In this document: in pieces, positions 17,540 through 26,061 of the stretch
Numbering within the stretch: the first letter of the stretch is position 1
How the letters are laid out: each line of letters begins with the position of its first letter
Origin: Rhizobium leguminosarum
Lineage (GTDB): Bacteria; Pseudomonadota; Alphaproteobacteria; Rhizobiales; Rhizobiaceae
DNA length: 64,000 bases
Assembly: GCF_001652265.1 (NCBI RefSeq)
Contig: NZ_LWBS01000417.1
Location: 62,001-126,000 of the forward strand
Direction of reading: 5' to 3'
Notes under the pieces: model-generated
Database searches by the model: none
Told to the model about the DNA's origin: nothing
Seen by the model: only the letters and a program-made list of their open reading frames with translations
Translations under genes and position numbers: made by a program

Positions 17540-19066
17540 ATGACCGTGGAGATCGCCGACACCGCACCCGTGGTGCTGTCCGCCAGGCGCATATGCAAAT
17601 CCTTCAGTGGAGTGCAGGTCCTCTTCAGCGTGAACTTCGATCTCCGCGCCGGCGAAATCCATGCGCTCATGGGTGAAAATGGCGCCGGCAAGTCCACGCT
17701 TGTCAAGGTTTTGTCCGGTTTCGAACAGCCGAGTTCCGGCGAAATCCTGCTCGACGGCAAGCCCGTCGTCCTGCCGCCCAACGGCGCCGCCGAGGCGCTC
17801 GGCATCGTCATCATTCACCAGGAATTCAACCTCGCCGAACATCTGACCGTGACGGAGAGCCTCTTCCTCGGGCGTGAAGTCACCCGTTTCGGCATGCTCG
17901 ACCGCAAATATATGCGGTCGGAGACACGCAAGGTTCTCGACGTGCTCGGTTCGCATGTCGATGAGAATGCACTGATCAGCACGCTTTCCATCGCCGACAA
18001 GCAGATGGTCGAAATCGCCAAGGCGATCAGCCGCGACGCGCGGGTGGTGTTCATGGACGAGCCGACCGCGGTGCTGTCGCGGGAAGAGACCAATATGCTG
18101 TTCAAGCAGGTTCGCAAGCTTCGCGACCAGGGTACCAGCTTCGTCTTTGTGTCCCACAAACTCGACGAGGTGATGGAATTGACCGACCGCGTCACGGTGC
18201 TGCGCGATGGCCAATGGATCAAGACTTCTCCGACGTCCATTCTGGACGGGGAATCGATCGCGCAGCTGATGGTCGGTCGCGAGCTTTCCAGCCTCTATCC
18301 CGCCAAGGTCGAGCCTGATGTCGACGAGGAGGTCGTCCTCAGTGTCGCCTCGGTGTCGACGGGTTATGTGAGGGATGCGAGCTTCGAGGTGCGCAAGGGC
18401 GAGATCATCGGTTTTTCAGGCATGATCGGCTCCGGCCGCACCGAACTGATGGAAGCGATCGCTGGGTTGCGAACCCGTCTCGAGGGCGAGGTGGTCATCA
18501 AGGGGGAAACGGTTCCCTCCGGCGACGTGCATGCCGCCAATCGTTGCGGGCTCGCCTACATGACCAAGGACCGCAAGTCGAAAGGTCTGCTGCTGCGCTC
18601 CGGCATGGTGACCAATCTGACACTGCAATCGCTCGGAAGGCACGCTCGTCACGGTTATCTCAGCCCGGGAAGCGAGGCGGCCGCGATGGCAAAGGCCAAG
18701 CGCCGTTTCGATATCAGGGTTCGCGACGGCAATATCGTCGCCGGCCGGATGTCAGGGGGAAACCAGCAGAAGCTGCTGCTCGCCAAGGTCATGGAGACCG
18801 ATCCTGATATCATCATCATCGACGAGCCGACGCGCGGCATCGATGTCGGCACCAAGCAGCAGATCTATCATTTCATCTCGGCGCTCGCCCGGGACGGCCG
18901 GTCGATCATTGTCGTGTCCTCGGAGATGCCGGAGGTCATCGGCCTCTGCACGAGAGTGGCGGTGATGCGCGAAGGGCGTATCGTCGGCGTGCTCGAGGGC
19001 GACGAGATTTCCGAGCAGGAGATCATGCGTTACGCCGCCGGGCTCAAGAAGAAGGCGGCCGCCTGA
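17540..19066 (+). CDS. Sugar ABC transporter ATP-binding protein (RbsA/XylG type, two ATPase domains)
   Basis: 508 residues, the size of duplicated CUT2-family ATPases. Domain 1 has Walker A GENGAGKSTLVKVLSGFEQP, a degenerate signature LSIADKQMVEIAKAIS and Walker B VVFMDEPTAVL. Domain 2 has a divergent Walker A (GMIGSGRTELMEAIAG), signature MSGGNQQKLLLAKVM and Walker B IIIIDEPTRGIDVG. Start ATG follows GGGGAGG. It leads an operon with the permease (78 nt downstream) and binding protein. It powers import of a monosaccharide-like substrate. Confidence 0.94.
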   Translation: MTVEIADTAPVVLSARRICKSFSGVQVLFSVNFDLRAGEIHALMGENGAGKSTLVKVLSGFEQPSSGEILLDGKPVVLPPNGAAEALGIVIIHQEFNLAEHLTVTESLFLGREVTRFGMLDRKYMRSETRKVLDVLGSHVDENALISTLSIADKQMVEIAKAISRDARVVFMDEPTAVLSREETNMLFKQVRKLRDQGTSFVFVSHKLDEVMELTDRVTVLRDGQWIKTSPTSILDGESIAQLMVGRELSSLYPAKVEPDVDEEVVLSVASVSTGYVRDASFEVRKGEIIGFSGMIGSGRTELMEAIAGLRTRLEGEVVIKGETVPSGDVHAANRCGLAYMTKDRKSKGLLLRSGMVTNLTLQSLGRHARHGYLSPGSEAAAMAKAKRRFDIRVRDGNIVAGRMSGGNQQKLLLAKVMETDPDIIIIDEPTRGIDVGTKQQIYHFISALARDGRSIIVVSSEMPEVIGLCTRVAVMREGRIVGVLEGDEISEQEIMRYAAGLKKKAAA

Positions 19067-19144
19067 GGGCTGAAGCAGGGCTTTGCCGATCAGGACGATA
19101 GATAAGATTCCCAGAAAATATGGGACGGGAGGTTGGTTTTGGAA

Positions 19145-20149
19145 ATGAGTGTCAACGAGGAGACCAGGGAAATCCGGCGCCGATCCTGGCGGGATGTCGA
19201 CCTGCGTGCGGTCGCGCCCTTCGTCGCCCTGGCGCTGCTGCTAATCGTCGGAGCCCTGGTCAATCCCAATTTCATCGGCATCACCAATCTTGCCAATGTC
19301 GCGACGCGCAGCGCATTCATCGCCATCATCGCGGTCGGTGCGACCTTCGTGATATCAGCGGGCGACCTCGATCTGTCTGTCGGCTCGATGGTGGCCTTCG
19401 TCGCCAGCCTGATGATCCTGCTGATGAATTCGGGCGCCATCGCAAACCCGGCTTTGATGCTCGTGGTCGCGGTCGTCTTCACGATCGTCGCCGGCGCGCT
19501 CTGCGGCCTGGCGAACGGCCTGATCACGACGGTGGGCAAGATCGAGCCCTTCATCGCGACGCTCGGCACGATGGGCATCTATCGCGGCCTGACGACATGG
19601 CTGTCGCAGGGCGGTGCGATCACGCTTCGCTCCGCCGATATCCAGACGCTCTATCGCCCTGCTTATTTCGGCAATGTCGCCGGCATACCGGTGCCGATCG
19701 TGGTGATCCTGGCAGTGACGGCGGTTGCGGCCTTCATCCTCTATCGCACCCGCTACGGGCGCCACGTCGTCGCTGTGGGATCAAACAGCGATGTCGCCCG
19801 CTACTCAGGTATCGCGGTCAACCGTGTGCGGACGATCGCCTTCGTCATCCAGGGATTGTGCGTCGCCATTGCCGTGCTGCTCTATGTTCCGCGTCTCGGC
19901 TCGACGTCGGCGACGACGGGCATCCTGTGGGAGCTGCAGGCGATTACGGCCGTCGTCGTCGGCGGTACGGCGCTCAAGGGCGGCGCGGGCAGGGTCTGGG
20001 GCACGATCTGCGGCGCCTTCATTCTCGAACTGGTCGGCAACATCATGCTGCTTTCGAATTTCATCAGCGAGTATCTGATCGGCGCCATCCAGGGTGCGAT
20101 CATCATCATCGCCATGTTCGTCCAGCGCTCGCTGGTGCGCAAATCATGA
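19145..20149 (+). CDS. Sugar ABC transporter permease (RbsC/XylH type)
   Basis: 334 residues from ATG 19145; a TTG at 19139 has better spacing to GGGAGG at 19127 and may be the real start. Eight to ten hydrophobic segments are visible, with the CUT2 landmarks NPNFIGITNLANVATRSAFI, FVISAGDLDLSVGSMVAFVA, and the EAA-like TAVVVGGTALKGGAGRVWGT. It sits in the inner membrane between the ATPase and binding-protein genes. Confidence 0.93.
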   Translation: MSVNEETREIRRRSWRDVDLRAVAPFVALALLLIVGALVNPNFIGITNLANVATRSAFIAIIAVGATFVISAGDLDLSVGSMVAFVASLMILLMNSGAIANPALMLVVAVVFTIVAGALCGLANGLITTVGKIEPFIATLGTMGIYRGLTTWLSQGGAITLRSADIQTLYRPAYFGNVAGIPVPIVVILAVTAVAAFILYRTRYGRHVVAVGSNSDVARYSGIAVNRVRTIAFVIQGLCVAIAVLLYVPRLGSTSATTGILWELQAITAVVVGGTALKGGAGRVWGTICGAFILELVGNIMLLSNFISEYLIGAIQGAIIIIAMFVQRSLVRKS

Positions 20150-20233
20150 ATTGATCGGGCTTACATTTGATCGGGCTTACAGGGCGTCCGGTCCCGTATG
20201 GAAAAGTCCCTGAAGTTATTGGGAGGAAATAGC

Positions 20234-21181
20234 ATGCGTAAATTGATGTTGGGCCTGGCGGTTGCGGCGGTGACGTTCGCCGGCGCCGCTCACGCCCAGG
20301 ACAAGAAATTCACGATCGGCGTATCCATTCCGGCCGCCGACCACGGTTGGACGTCGGGCGTGGTGTTCCATGCCGAGCGCGTCGCCAAGCTGCTGATGGC
20401 CGAACATCCCGGTCTCAACGTCATCGTCAAGACTTCGCCGGACGCCGCAAGCCAGGCCAACGCCGTGCAGGATCTTGATACGCAAGGCATCGACGCCCTC
20501 GTCATCCTGCCGTCGGATCCGGATCCGCTCGTCAACGCTATCAAGGAAGTCAAGGCCAAGGGCAAGTTCGTCGCCCTCGTCGACCGCGCGCCGAGCAACA
20601 ACGACAATTCCGTGCGCGACCTCTATGTCGCCGGCAACAACCCGGCTCTCGGCGAAGTCGCAGGCAAGTACATCAAGGACACGACGCCGGACGCCGAAGT
20701 GGTCATCATCCGCGGTCTGCCGATCCCGATCGACCAGCAGCGCCAGGACGGCTTCGACAAGGGCATTGCCGGCTCGAACGTCAAAGTTCTCGACCGCCAG
20801 TACGGCAACTGGAACCGTGACGATGCCTTCAAGGTCATGCAGGACTACCTGACCAAGTACCAGAAGATCGACGTCGTATGGTGCCAGGACGACGACATGG
20901 CCGTTGGCGTTCTGCAGGCGATCGAGCAGGCCAAGCGCACCGACATCAAGTATGTCGTTGCCGGCGCCGGCTCCAAGGACATGGTCAAGAAGGTCATGGA
21001 CGGCGACAAGCTGATCCCGGTCGACGTTCTCTATCCGCCGGCAATGGTCGGCACGGCGATGGAGCTGACGGCGGCGGCACTTTATGATCAGGTTCCGGTT
21101 CACGGCAGCTACATCCTCGACGCGACGCTCGTCACCAAGGACAATGCCAAGGACTTCTACTTCCCGGATTCTCCGTTCTGA
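20234..21181 (+). CDS. Sugar ABC transporter substrate-binding protein
   Basis: 315 residues. The signal peptide is RKLMLGLAVAAVTFAGAAHA with cleavage before QDKKF. The mature protein is a Peripla_BP_4/RbsB-type type I binding protein (FTIGVSIPAADHGWTSGVVF; LDTQGIDALVILPSDPDPLV; VWCQDDDMAVGVLQAIEQAK). GGGAGGAAATAGC before the ATG is a good ribosome site. The ligand is not evident. The adjacent TIM-barrel isomerase and Gfo/Idh/MocA dehydrogenase suggest a glycoside or modified sugar rather than plain ribose. Confidence 0.93.
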   Translation: MRKLMLGLAVAAVTFAGAAHAQDKKFTIGVSIPAADHGWTSGVVFHAERVAKLLMAEHPGLNVIVKTSPDAASQANAVQDLDTQGIDALVILPSDPDPLVNAIKEVKAKGKFVALVDRAPSNNDNSVRDLYVAGNNPALGEVAGKYIKDTTPDAEVVIIRGLPIPIDQQRQDGFDKGIAGSNVKVLDRQYGNWNRDDAFKVMQDYLTKYQKIDVVWCQDDDMAVGVLQAIEQAKRTDIKYVVAGAGSKDMVKKVMDGDKLIPVDVLYPPAMVGTAMELTAAALYDQVPVHGSYILDATLVTKDNAKDFYFPDSPF

Positions 21182-21198
21182 TCCATCGACTGGAGACA

Positions 21199-21230
21199 TG
21201 CGCCCATTCGAAAGGATGGGCGCATTTTTT
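21199..21230 (+). terminator. Intrinsic terminator after the binding protein
   Basis: TGCGCCCAT pairs with ATGGGCGCA around TCGAAAGG, followed by TTTTTT. It separates the transporter operon from the catabolic genes, which therefore need their own promoter in 21231-21420. Confidence 0.9.
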
Positions 21231-21388
21231 ATGCTTCAAATAGAGCAAGTGGCCGAGAATGCTGCACGTACCTCTTGCCCGTCAAAGCCCATCATGATTA
21301 GCTCGCGGCCATCTGGCTTCGCGCCAAATCACGAGCCAAGGGCGAGGAGGCGCCTTGCTCCCGCCAAATAGCTGCTACAACATTTCAG

Positions 21389-21396
21389 AAACGTTT
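21389..21396. promoter_or_regulatory. CG-centred palindrome upstream of the isomerase gene
   Basis: AAACGTTT, within CAGAAACGTTTACGG, lies about 30 nt before the isomerase start. LacI-family sites are often CG-centred, so this may be an operator; the core is short. Confidence 0.3.
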
Positions 21397-21424
21397 ACGG
21401 TCGATATTCAGGGAGGAATCTGAC

Positions 21425-22480
21425 ATGAAAACGATCAAAGGCCCCGGCCTTTTCCTTGGCCAGTTCGCGGGCGATACCGCTCCTTTCAACTCCTGGGACG
21501 CGATCACCAAATGGGCGGCCGACATCGGTTACAAGGGCGTCCAGGTGCCGACCTGGGCCAGCCAGCTGATCGATCTGAAGAAGGCTGCCACGTCCAAGGC
21601 CTATTGCGACGAATTCGCCGGGAAGGCGCGTGAAAACGGCATCGAGATCACTGAACTCTCCACTCATCTGCAAGGACAGCTTGTCGCCGTTCACCCGGCC
21701 TATGACGAAGCCTTCGACGGGTTTGCTGCACCGGAGGTGCGGGGCAATCCGAAGGCGCGTCAGGAATGGGCGGTCGAGCAGGTCAAGATGGCGCTGACGG
21801 CATCCAAAAACCTCGGTCTCAAGGCGCATGCGACCTTTTCCGGCGCGCTTGCCTGGCCCTTCATCTATCCCTGGCCGCAGCGTCCTGCCGGTCTGGTCGA
21901 GACTGCCTTCGACGAACTCGCCCGCCGCTGGACGCCGATCCTCAACCATGCGGACGAGAACGGTATTGACGTCTGCTACGAGATCCACCCGGGCGAAGAC
22001 CTGCATGACGGCATCACCTTCGAGATGTTCCTGGAGCGGGTGAAGAACCATCCGCGCGCCAACATGCTCTACGATCCCTCGCACTACGTCCTGCAGTGCC
22101 TCGATTATCTCGACAACATCGACATCTACAAGGACCGCATCAAGATGTTCCACGTCAAGGATGCGGAGTTCAATCCGACCGGGCGCCAGGGCGTCTACGG
22201 CGGCTATCAGGGCTGGGTGGAACGCGCCGGTCGGTTCCGTTCGCTCGGCGATGGTCAGGTCGATTTCGGCGCGGTGTTCTCGAAGATGACGGCGAACAAT
22301 TTCGACGGCTGGGCCGTGGTCGAATGGGAATGCGCGCTGAAGCATCCGGAGGATGGCGCCCGCGAAGGCGCCGAATTCGTCGCCGCCCATATCATCCGGG
22401 TCACCGAGAAAGCCTTCGACGATTTCGCCGGCAGCGGCACAGACCAGGCGGCGAACCGGCGGATGCTGGGGCTTTCCTAA
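21425..22480 (+). CDS. Sugar phosphate isomerase/epimerase-like TIM-barrel protein
   Basis: 351 residues, AP-endonuclease-2-like (xylose isomerase-like TIM barrel) family. Probable metal ligands are Glu in VCYEIHPGEDLHDG, Asp/His in MLYDPSHYVLQ, His in KMFHVKDAEFNPTG and Glu in WAVVEWECALKHPEDG. Proteins of this family next to Gfo/Idh/MocA dehydrogenases can act on 3-keto sugars; E. coli YcjR, an epimerase working with the YcjS glycoside 3-dehydrogenase, is the studied precedent. The reaction here is inferred. It is 193 nt upstream of such a dehydrogenase and follows a sugar ABC operon. GGGAGGAATCTGAC precedes the ATG. Confidence 0.88.
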   Translation: MKTIKGPGLFLGQFAGDTAPFNSWDAITKWAADIGYKGVQVPTWASQLIDLKKAATSKAYCDEFAGKARENGIEITELSTHLQGQLVAVHPAYDEAFDGFAAPEVRGNPKARQEWAVEQVKMALTASKNLGLKAHATFSGALAWPFIYPWPQRPAGLVETAFDELARRWTPILNHADENGIDVCYEIHPGEDLHDGITFEMFLERVKNHPRANMLYDPSHYVLQCLDYLDNIDIYKDRIKMFHVKDAEFNPTGRQGVYGGYQGWVERAGRFRSLGDGQVDFGAVFSKMTANNFDGWAVVEWECALKHPEDGAREGAEFVAAHIIRVTEKAFDDFAGSGTDQAANRRMLGLS

Positions 22481-22501
22481 ATCAGTTCATATTGGTTGGT
22501 T

Positions 22502-22638
22502 GCCCCTCACCCTAACCCTCTCCCCGTAAACGGGGCGAGGGGACTTGCCCGACCAAACGTCGAGAGCGGAAAAGACGCCGCGGCATACCCCTTCTCCCCG
22601 CGAGCGGGGAGAAGGTGGCGGCAGCCGGATGAGGGGCC
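22502..22638. repeat. RIME-like intergenic element, copy B
   Basis: It contains CCCTCTCCCCG...CGGGGCGAGGGG and CTTCTCCCCG...CGGGGAGAAG hairpins and ends with GCCGGATGAGGGGC, as copies A and C do in part. It lies between the isomerase and dehydrogenase genes. Confidence 0.7.
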
Positions 22639-22673
22639 ATATCCGCACCAAATTTAATTTTCAGGAGGAATCA

Positions 22674-23861
22674 ATGGCAATCGAAGCATCATCCGAACAG
22701 ACACGCGAGCCGCGCATTCGGCTCGGTATGGTGGGCGGCGGCGCGGGCGCGTTTATCGGCGCGGTGCACCGTATCGCGGCACGCATCGACGATCAGTACG
22801 ATCTCATCGCCGGCGCGCTGTCGGCTTCGCCCGAAAAGGCGATCGCATCCGGCCGCGATCTCGGCCTCGATCCGTCGCGGACCTATTCCAGCTATCGCGA
22901 GATGGCGATCCGCGAGGCGAAGCTGAAGAACGGCATCGAGGCGGTAGCGATCGTTACGCCGAACCATGTTCACTACGATGCGGCCAAGGAATTCCTGAAG
23001 CGCGGCATCCACGTCATCTGCGATAAGCCGCTGACGTCAAACCTTGCGGATGCGAAGAAGCTGAAGAAGATCGCCGACGAGAGCGGCGCGCTGTTCGTGC
23101 TGACGCATAATTACACCGGCTATCCGATGGTCCGCCAGGCGCGCGAGATGATCGCGAATGGCGAACTCGGCGACATCCGCGTCGTCCAGGCCGAATATCC
23201 GCAGGACTGGCTGACGGAAGCGGTCGAGCAAACCGGCCAGAAACAGGCTGCCTGGCGCACCGATCCGGCGCAGTCCGGCGTCGGCGGCTCGACCGGCGAT
23301 ATCGGCACGCATGCCTATAATCTTGCCGCCTTCATATCGGGCCTGGAGCTCGACAGCCTCGCCGCCGATCTCGACAGCTTCGTTCCGGGCCGCCGGCTGG
23401 ACGACAACGCGCATGTCATGCTACGCTTCAAGGCGAAGGGATCGGAGAAGCCGGCCAAGGGCATGCTCTGGTGCAGCCAGGTGGCGCCCGGCCATGAAAA
23501 TGGCCTGATGGTCCGCGTCTACGGCACCAAGGGCGGGCTGGAATGGACCCAGAAGGACCCGAACTACTTGTGGTACACGCCTTTCGGCGAGCCGAAGCGG
23601 CTGATCACCCGCGGCGGCGCCGGTTCAGGCGCGGCTGCCGGCCGTGTCACGCGCGTACCATCCGGGCATCCGGAAGGTTATCTCGAAGCCTTTGCGACGA
23701 TCTATACGGAAGCCGCGCATGCGATCAACGCCCGCAAGAAGGGCAAGGCCGTCGACAAGGCAGTAGTCTACCCCACCGTCGATGACGGCGTGAAGGGTGT
23801 GGCTTTCGTCGAAGCCTGCGTCGCGTCTTCGAAGAAGAACGGCGCCTGGGTCAAGGTCTGA
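22674..23861 (+). CDS. Gfo/Idh/MocA-family oxidoreductase
   Basis: 395 residues from an ATG preceded by AGGAGG. The N-terminal Rossmann fold has LGMVGGGAGAFIGAVHRIAA, and the family EKP motif appears as ICDKPLTSNLADAKKLKKIA near residue 120. The C-terminal domain carries GGSTGDIGTHAYNLAAFISG with the conserved Asp/His pair. The enzyme should use NAD(P) to oxidise or reduce a sugar or glycoside hydroxyl. Its partner isomerase and the nearby GH1 gene suggest a glycoside 3-dehydrogenase role, which is a hypothesis. Confidence 0.92.
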   Translation: MAIEASSEQTREPRIRLGMVGGGAGAFIGAVHRIAARIDDQYDLIAGALSASPEKAIASGRDLGLDPSRTYSSYREMAIREAKLKNGIEAVAIVTPNHVHYDAAKEFLKRGIHVICDKPLTSNLADAKKLKKIADESGALFVLTHNYTGYPMVRQAREMIANGELGDIRVVQAEYPQDWLTEAVEQTGQKQAAWRTDPAQSGVGGSTGDIGTHAYNLAAFISGLELDSLAADLDSFVPGRRLDDNAHVMLRFKAKGSEKPAKGMLWCSQVAPGHENGLMVRVYGTKGGLEWTQKDPNYLWYTPFGEPKRLITRGGAGSGAAAGRVTRVPSGHPEGYLEAFATIYTEAAHAINARKKGKAVDKAVVYPTVDDGVKGVAFVEACVASSKKNGAWVKV

Positions 23862-23890
23862 ATTACCGATCTGGATTGCGCCATGAAAGC

Positions 23891-23923
23891 GCCGAGGCGG
23901 GGTCAAGCCGCCTCGGCATTTTG
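23891..23923 (+). terminator. Intrinsic terminator after the oxidoreductase
   Basis: GCCGAGGCGG pairs with CCGCCTCGGC around a 7-nt loop, followed by ATTTTGTTT. It also lies close to the end of the convergent doxX-like gene. Confidence 0.85.
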
Positions 23924-23932
23924 TTTATTTGG

Positions 23933-24337
23933 TCAGGCAGTAGCAGTGCGCCCGCGCTTGAGCAGGCTGTCGACGCTCAACGGTCCGGCACCGGCCGCCA
24001 CCAGATAAAGAAACACGAAGCAGAACAGGATCGCCGCGACGCCACCGTTCTGCGCGGGGTAGATGCCCTTCGACGCATGGCCGATGAAATAGGCGAAGGC
24101 CATCAGGCCGGAGAGCACGAAGGCTGCGATACGGGTCTGGAATCCGACAAGCACCAGGAAGCCGAGGGTGAGTTCGAGCAGCCCGGCAATCCAGGAGAGC
24201 GAGCCCGCCGGCGGCACGCTTGCCGCAGCCGGAAAATGCAGGATTTTCTGTGTTCCGTAGCTGAAAAGCACGAGTGACGAGACGATGCCCAACAGGCTCA
24301 GCAGATGAGGCTGCAGCGAATGGACCGAAGAGAGCAT
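23933..24337 (-). CDS. DoxX-family membrane protein
   Basis: 134 residues with four hydrophobic helices (LLSLLGIVSSLVLFSYGTQK; LSWIAGLLELTLGFLVLVGF; IAAFVLSGLMAFAYFIGHAS; VAAILFCFVFLYLVAAGAG). This is the typical DoxX/DUF417 layout; the KILHFP motif after helix 1 is common in the family. Function is poorly known; some members act in quinone or redox stress systems. It is transcribed against the neighbouring sugar genes and probably independent. Confidence 0.82.
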   Translation of the reverse strand: MLSSVHSLQPHLLSLLGIVSSLVLFSYGTQKILHFPAAASVPPAGSLSWIAGLLELTLGFLVLVGFQTRIAAFVLSGLMAFAYFIGHASKGIYPAQNGGVAAILFCFVFLYLVAAGAGPLSVDSLLKRGRTATA

Positions 24338-24474
24338 TGGATTCCTTTCACATTTGTGATTCCATTTCCCGTGTAAGGATCTCCGTCTCAACGGCCAAGT
24401 CACGACTGCTGACAATGCCGTTATGAGGGTGGTGCCGGATAGGGAGCGGCGTTGCAGCTTCTCTGTTTTTCCTC

Positions 24475-24488
24475 CTGCAACGTTGCAG
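24475..24488. promoter_or_regulatory. Perfect 14-nt palindrome upstream of the beta-glucosidase gene
   Basis: CTGCAACGTTGCAG is CG-centred and perfect, about 86 nt before the GH1 start. A related half-site GTTGCAG is at 24451. This fits a LacI-family operator; the regulator is unknown. Confidence 0.55.
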
Positions 24489-24573
24489 TTTTTCTCGCCG
24501 CCAGCCTGTACTTTGCACTCAGGCTTGGCTAAATCCGGCGCAAACGGCTGAACCTGAGAGATAGGATTTGCAG

Positions 24574-25947
24574 ATGATCGATCCGAAGAAACTCGCGGAG
24601 CGCTTTCCCGGCGACTTCACTTTCGGCGTTGCCACCGCCGCCTTCCAGATCGAAGGCGCCAGCAAGGCCGATGGCCGTAAACCGTCCATCTGGGATGCTT
24701 TCTGCAATATGCCCGGCCGCGTCCATAATCGCGATAACGGCGACGTTGCCTGCGATCACTACAATCGCCTGGAACAGGACCTTGATCTCATCAAGGAGAT
24801 GGGTGTCGAAGCCTACCGGTTCTCGATTGCGTGGCCGCGCATTATCCCGGACGGCACGGGTCCGGTGAACGAGGCCGGCCTCGATTTCTACGACCGGCTG
24901 GTCGACGGCTGCAAGGCGCGTGGCATCAAGACCTTCGCGACGCTCTACCACTGGGATCTGCCTCTGTTGCTCGCCGGCGAGGGCGGCTGGACCGCGCGCT
25001 CGACCGCCTATGCGTTTCAGCGCTATGCCAAGACGGTGATGAACCGCCTTGGCGATCGCCTCGACCGGGTCGCGACTTTCAACGAACCCTGGTGCATCGT
25101 CTGGCTCAGCCACCTCTACGGCATCCATGCTCCGGGCGAGCGCAACATGCAGGCCGCCCTTCACGCCATGCATTATATGAACCTTGCCCATGGTCTCGGC
25201 GTCGAGGCGATCCGCTCGGAAGCCCCCAACGTGCCCGTCGGGCTTGTGCTCAACGCTGCCTCGGTCATTCCCGGCTCAGACAGCCCGGCCGATCTTGCCG
25301 CCGGCGAGCGTGCGCATCAGTTCCACAACGGCGCCTTCTTCGATCCCGTCTTCAAGGGCGAATATCCGAAGGAATTCGTCGAGGCGCTCGGCGACCGCAT
25401 GCCTGTCATCGAAGATGGCGACTTGAAGCTCATCAGCCAGAAACTCGACTGGTGGGGCCTGAACTATTACAAGCCCGAGCGGGTCACTGATGATGCCGAA
25501 CGCAAAGGCGATTTCCCCTGGACGGTGGAAGCGCCGCCGGCAAGCGACGTCAAGACCGATATCGGCTGGGAAATCTATGCGCCGGGCCTGAAGCTCTCGA
25601 TCGAGGATCTCTACCGTCGCTACGAACTGCCGGAATGCTACATCACCGAGAACGGCGCCTGCGACAACACCGATGTCATCGACGGCGAGGTCGACGACAC
25701 GATGCGCCTCGACTATGTCAGCGATCACCTCGAAATCGTTGCCGGCCTCATCAAGGACGGCTATCCCCTACGCGGCTATTTCGCCTGGAGCCTGATGGAC
25801 AATTTCGAATGGGCGGAAGGCTACCGCATGCGCTTCGGTCTGGTCCATGTCGATTATGAGACCCAGCTACGCACGGTAAAAAAGAGCGGCAAATGGTATC
25901 GCGAACTTGCCGCCAAATTCCCGAAGGGCAATCACAAGCCGGGTTAG
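24574..25947 (+). CDS. Beta-glucosidase, glycoside hydrolase family 1
   Basis: 457 residues, the standard GH1 length. The acid/base glutamate is in VATFNEPWCIVWLSH (NEP motif, about residue 170) and the nucleophile is in ECYITENGACDNTD (TENG motif, about residue 355). FTFGVATAAFQIEGASKADG at the N-terminus and GYFAWSLMDNFEWAEGYRMR near the C-terminus are GH1 signatures. No signal peptide, so it hydrolyses beta-glucosides in the cytoplasm after uptake. It follows the glycoside-type locus and may belong to it functionally. Confidence 0.95.
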   Translation: MIDPKKLAERFPGDFTFGVATAAFQIEGASKADGRKPSIWDAFCNMPGRVHNRDNGDVACDHYNRLEQDLDLIKEMGVEAYRFSIAWPRIIPDGTGPVNEAGLDFYDRLVDGCKARGIKTFATLYHWDLPLLLAGEGGWTARSTAYAFQRYAKTVMNRLGDRLDRVATFNEPWCIVWLSHLYGIHAPGERNMQAALHAMHYMNLAHGLGVEAIRSEAPNVPVGLVLNAASVIPGSDSPADLAAGERAHQFHNGAFFDPVFKGEYPKEFVEALGDRMPVIEDGDLKLISQKLDWWGLNYYKPERVTDDAERKGDFPWTVEAPPASDVKTDIGWEIYAPGLKLSIEDLYRRYELPECYITENGACDNTDVIDGEVDDTMRLDYVSDHLEIVAGLIKDGYPLRGYFAWSLMDNFEWAEGYRMRFGLVHVDYETQLRTVKKSGKWYRELAAKFPKGNHKPG

Positions 25948-26061
25948 GGGGCGCGTCCCCAGCCGGCGGGACAAAAATAGCTCGTCAGAAACCTGCAACA
26001 GCCGGTTGCTTAAACGTTTTTGAACCCTTGGCTGGCAAAGTCCGACGGTCAGGGAGTCGTA

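Noticed and set aside
22502..22638. CRISPR array or tandem repeats at the CTCCCC-rich intergenic segments
   Set aside because: The motifs are inverted pairs within single mosaic elements, with no regular repeats and spacers.
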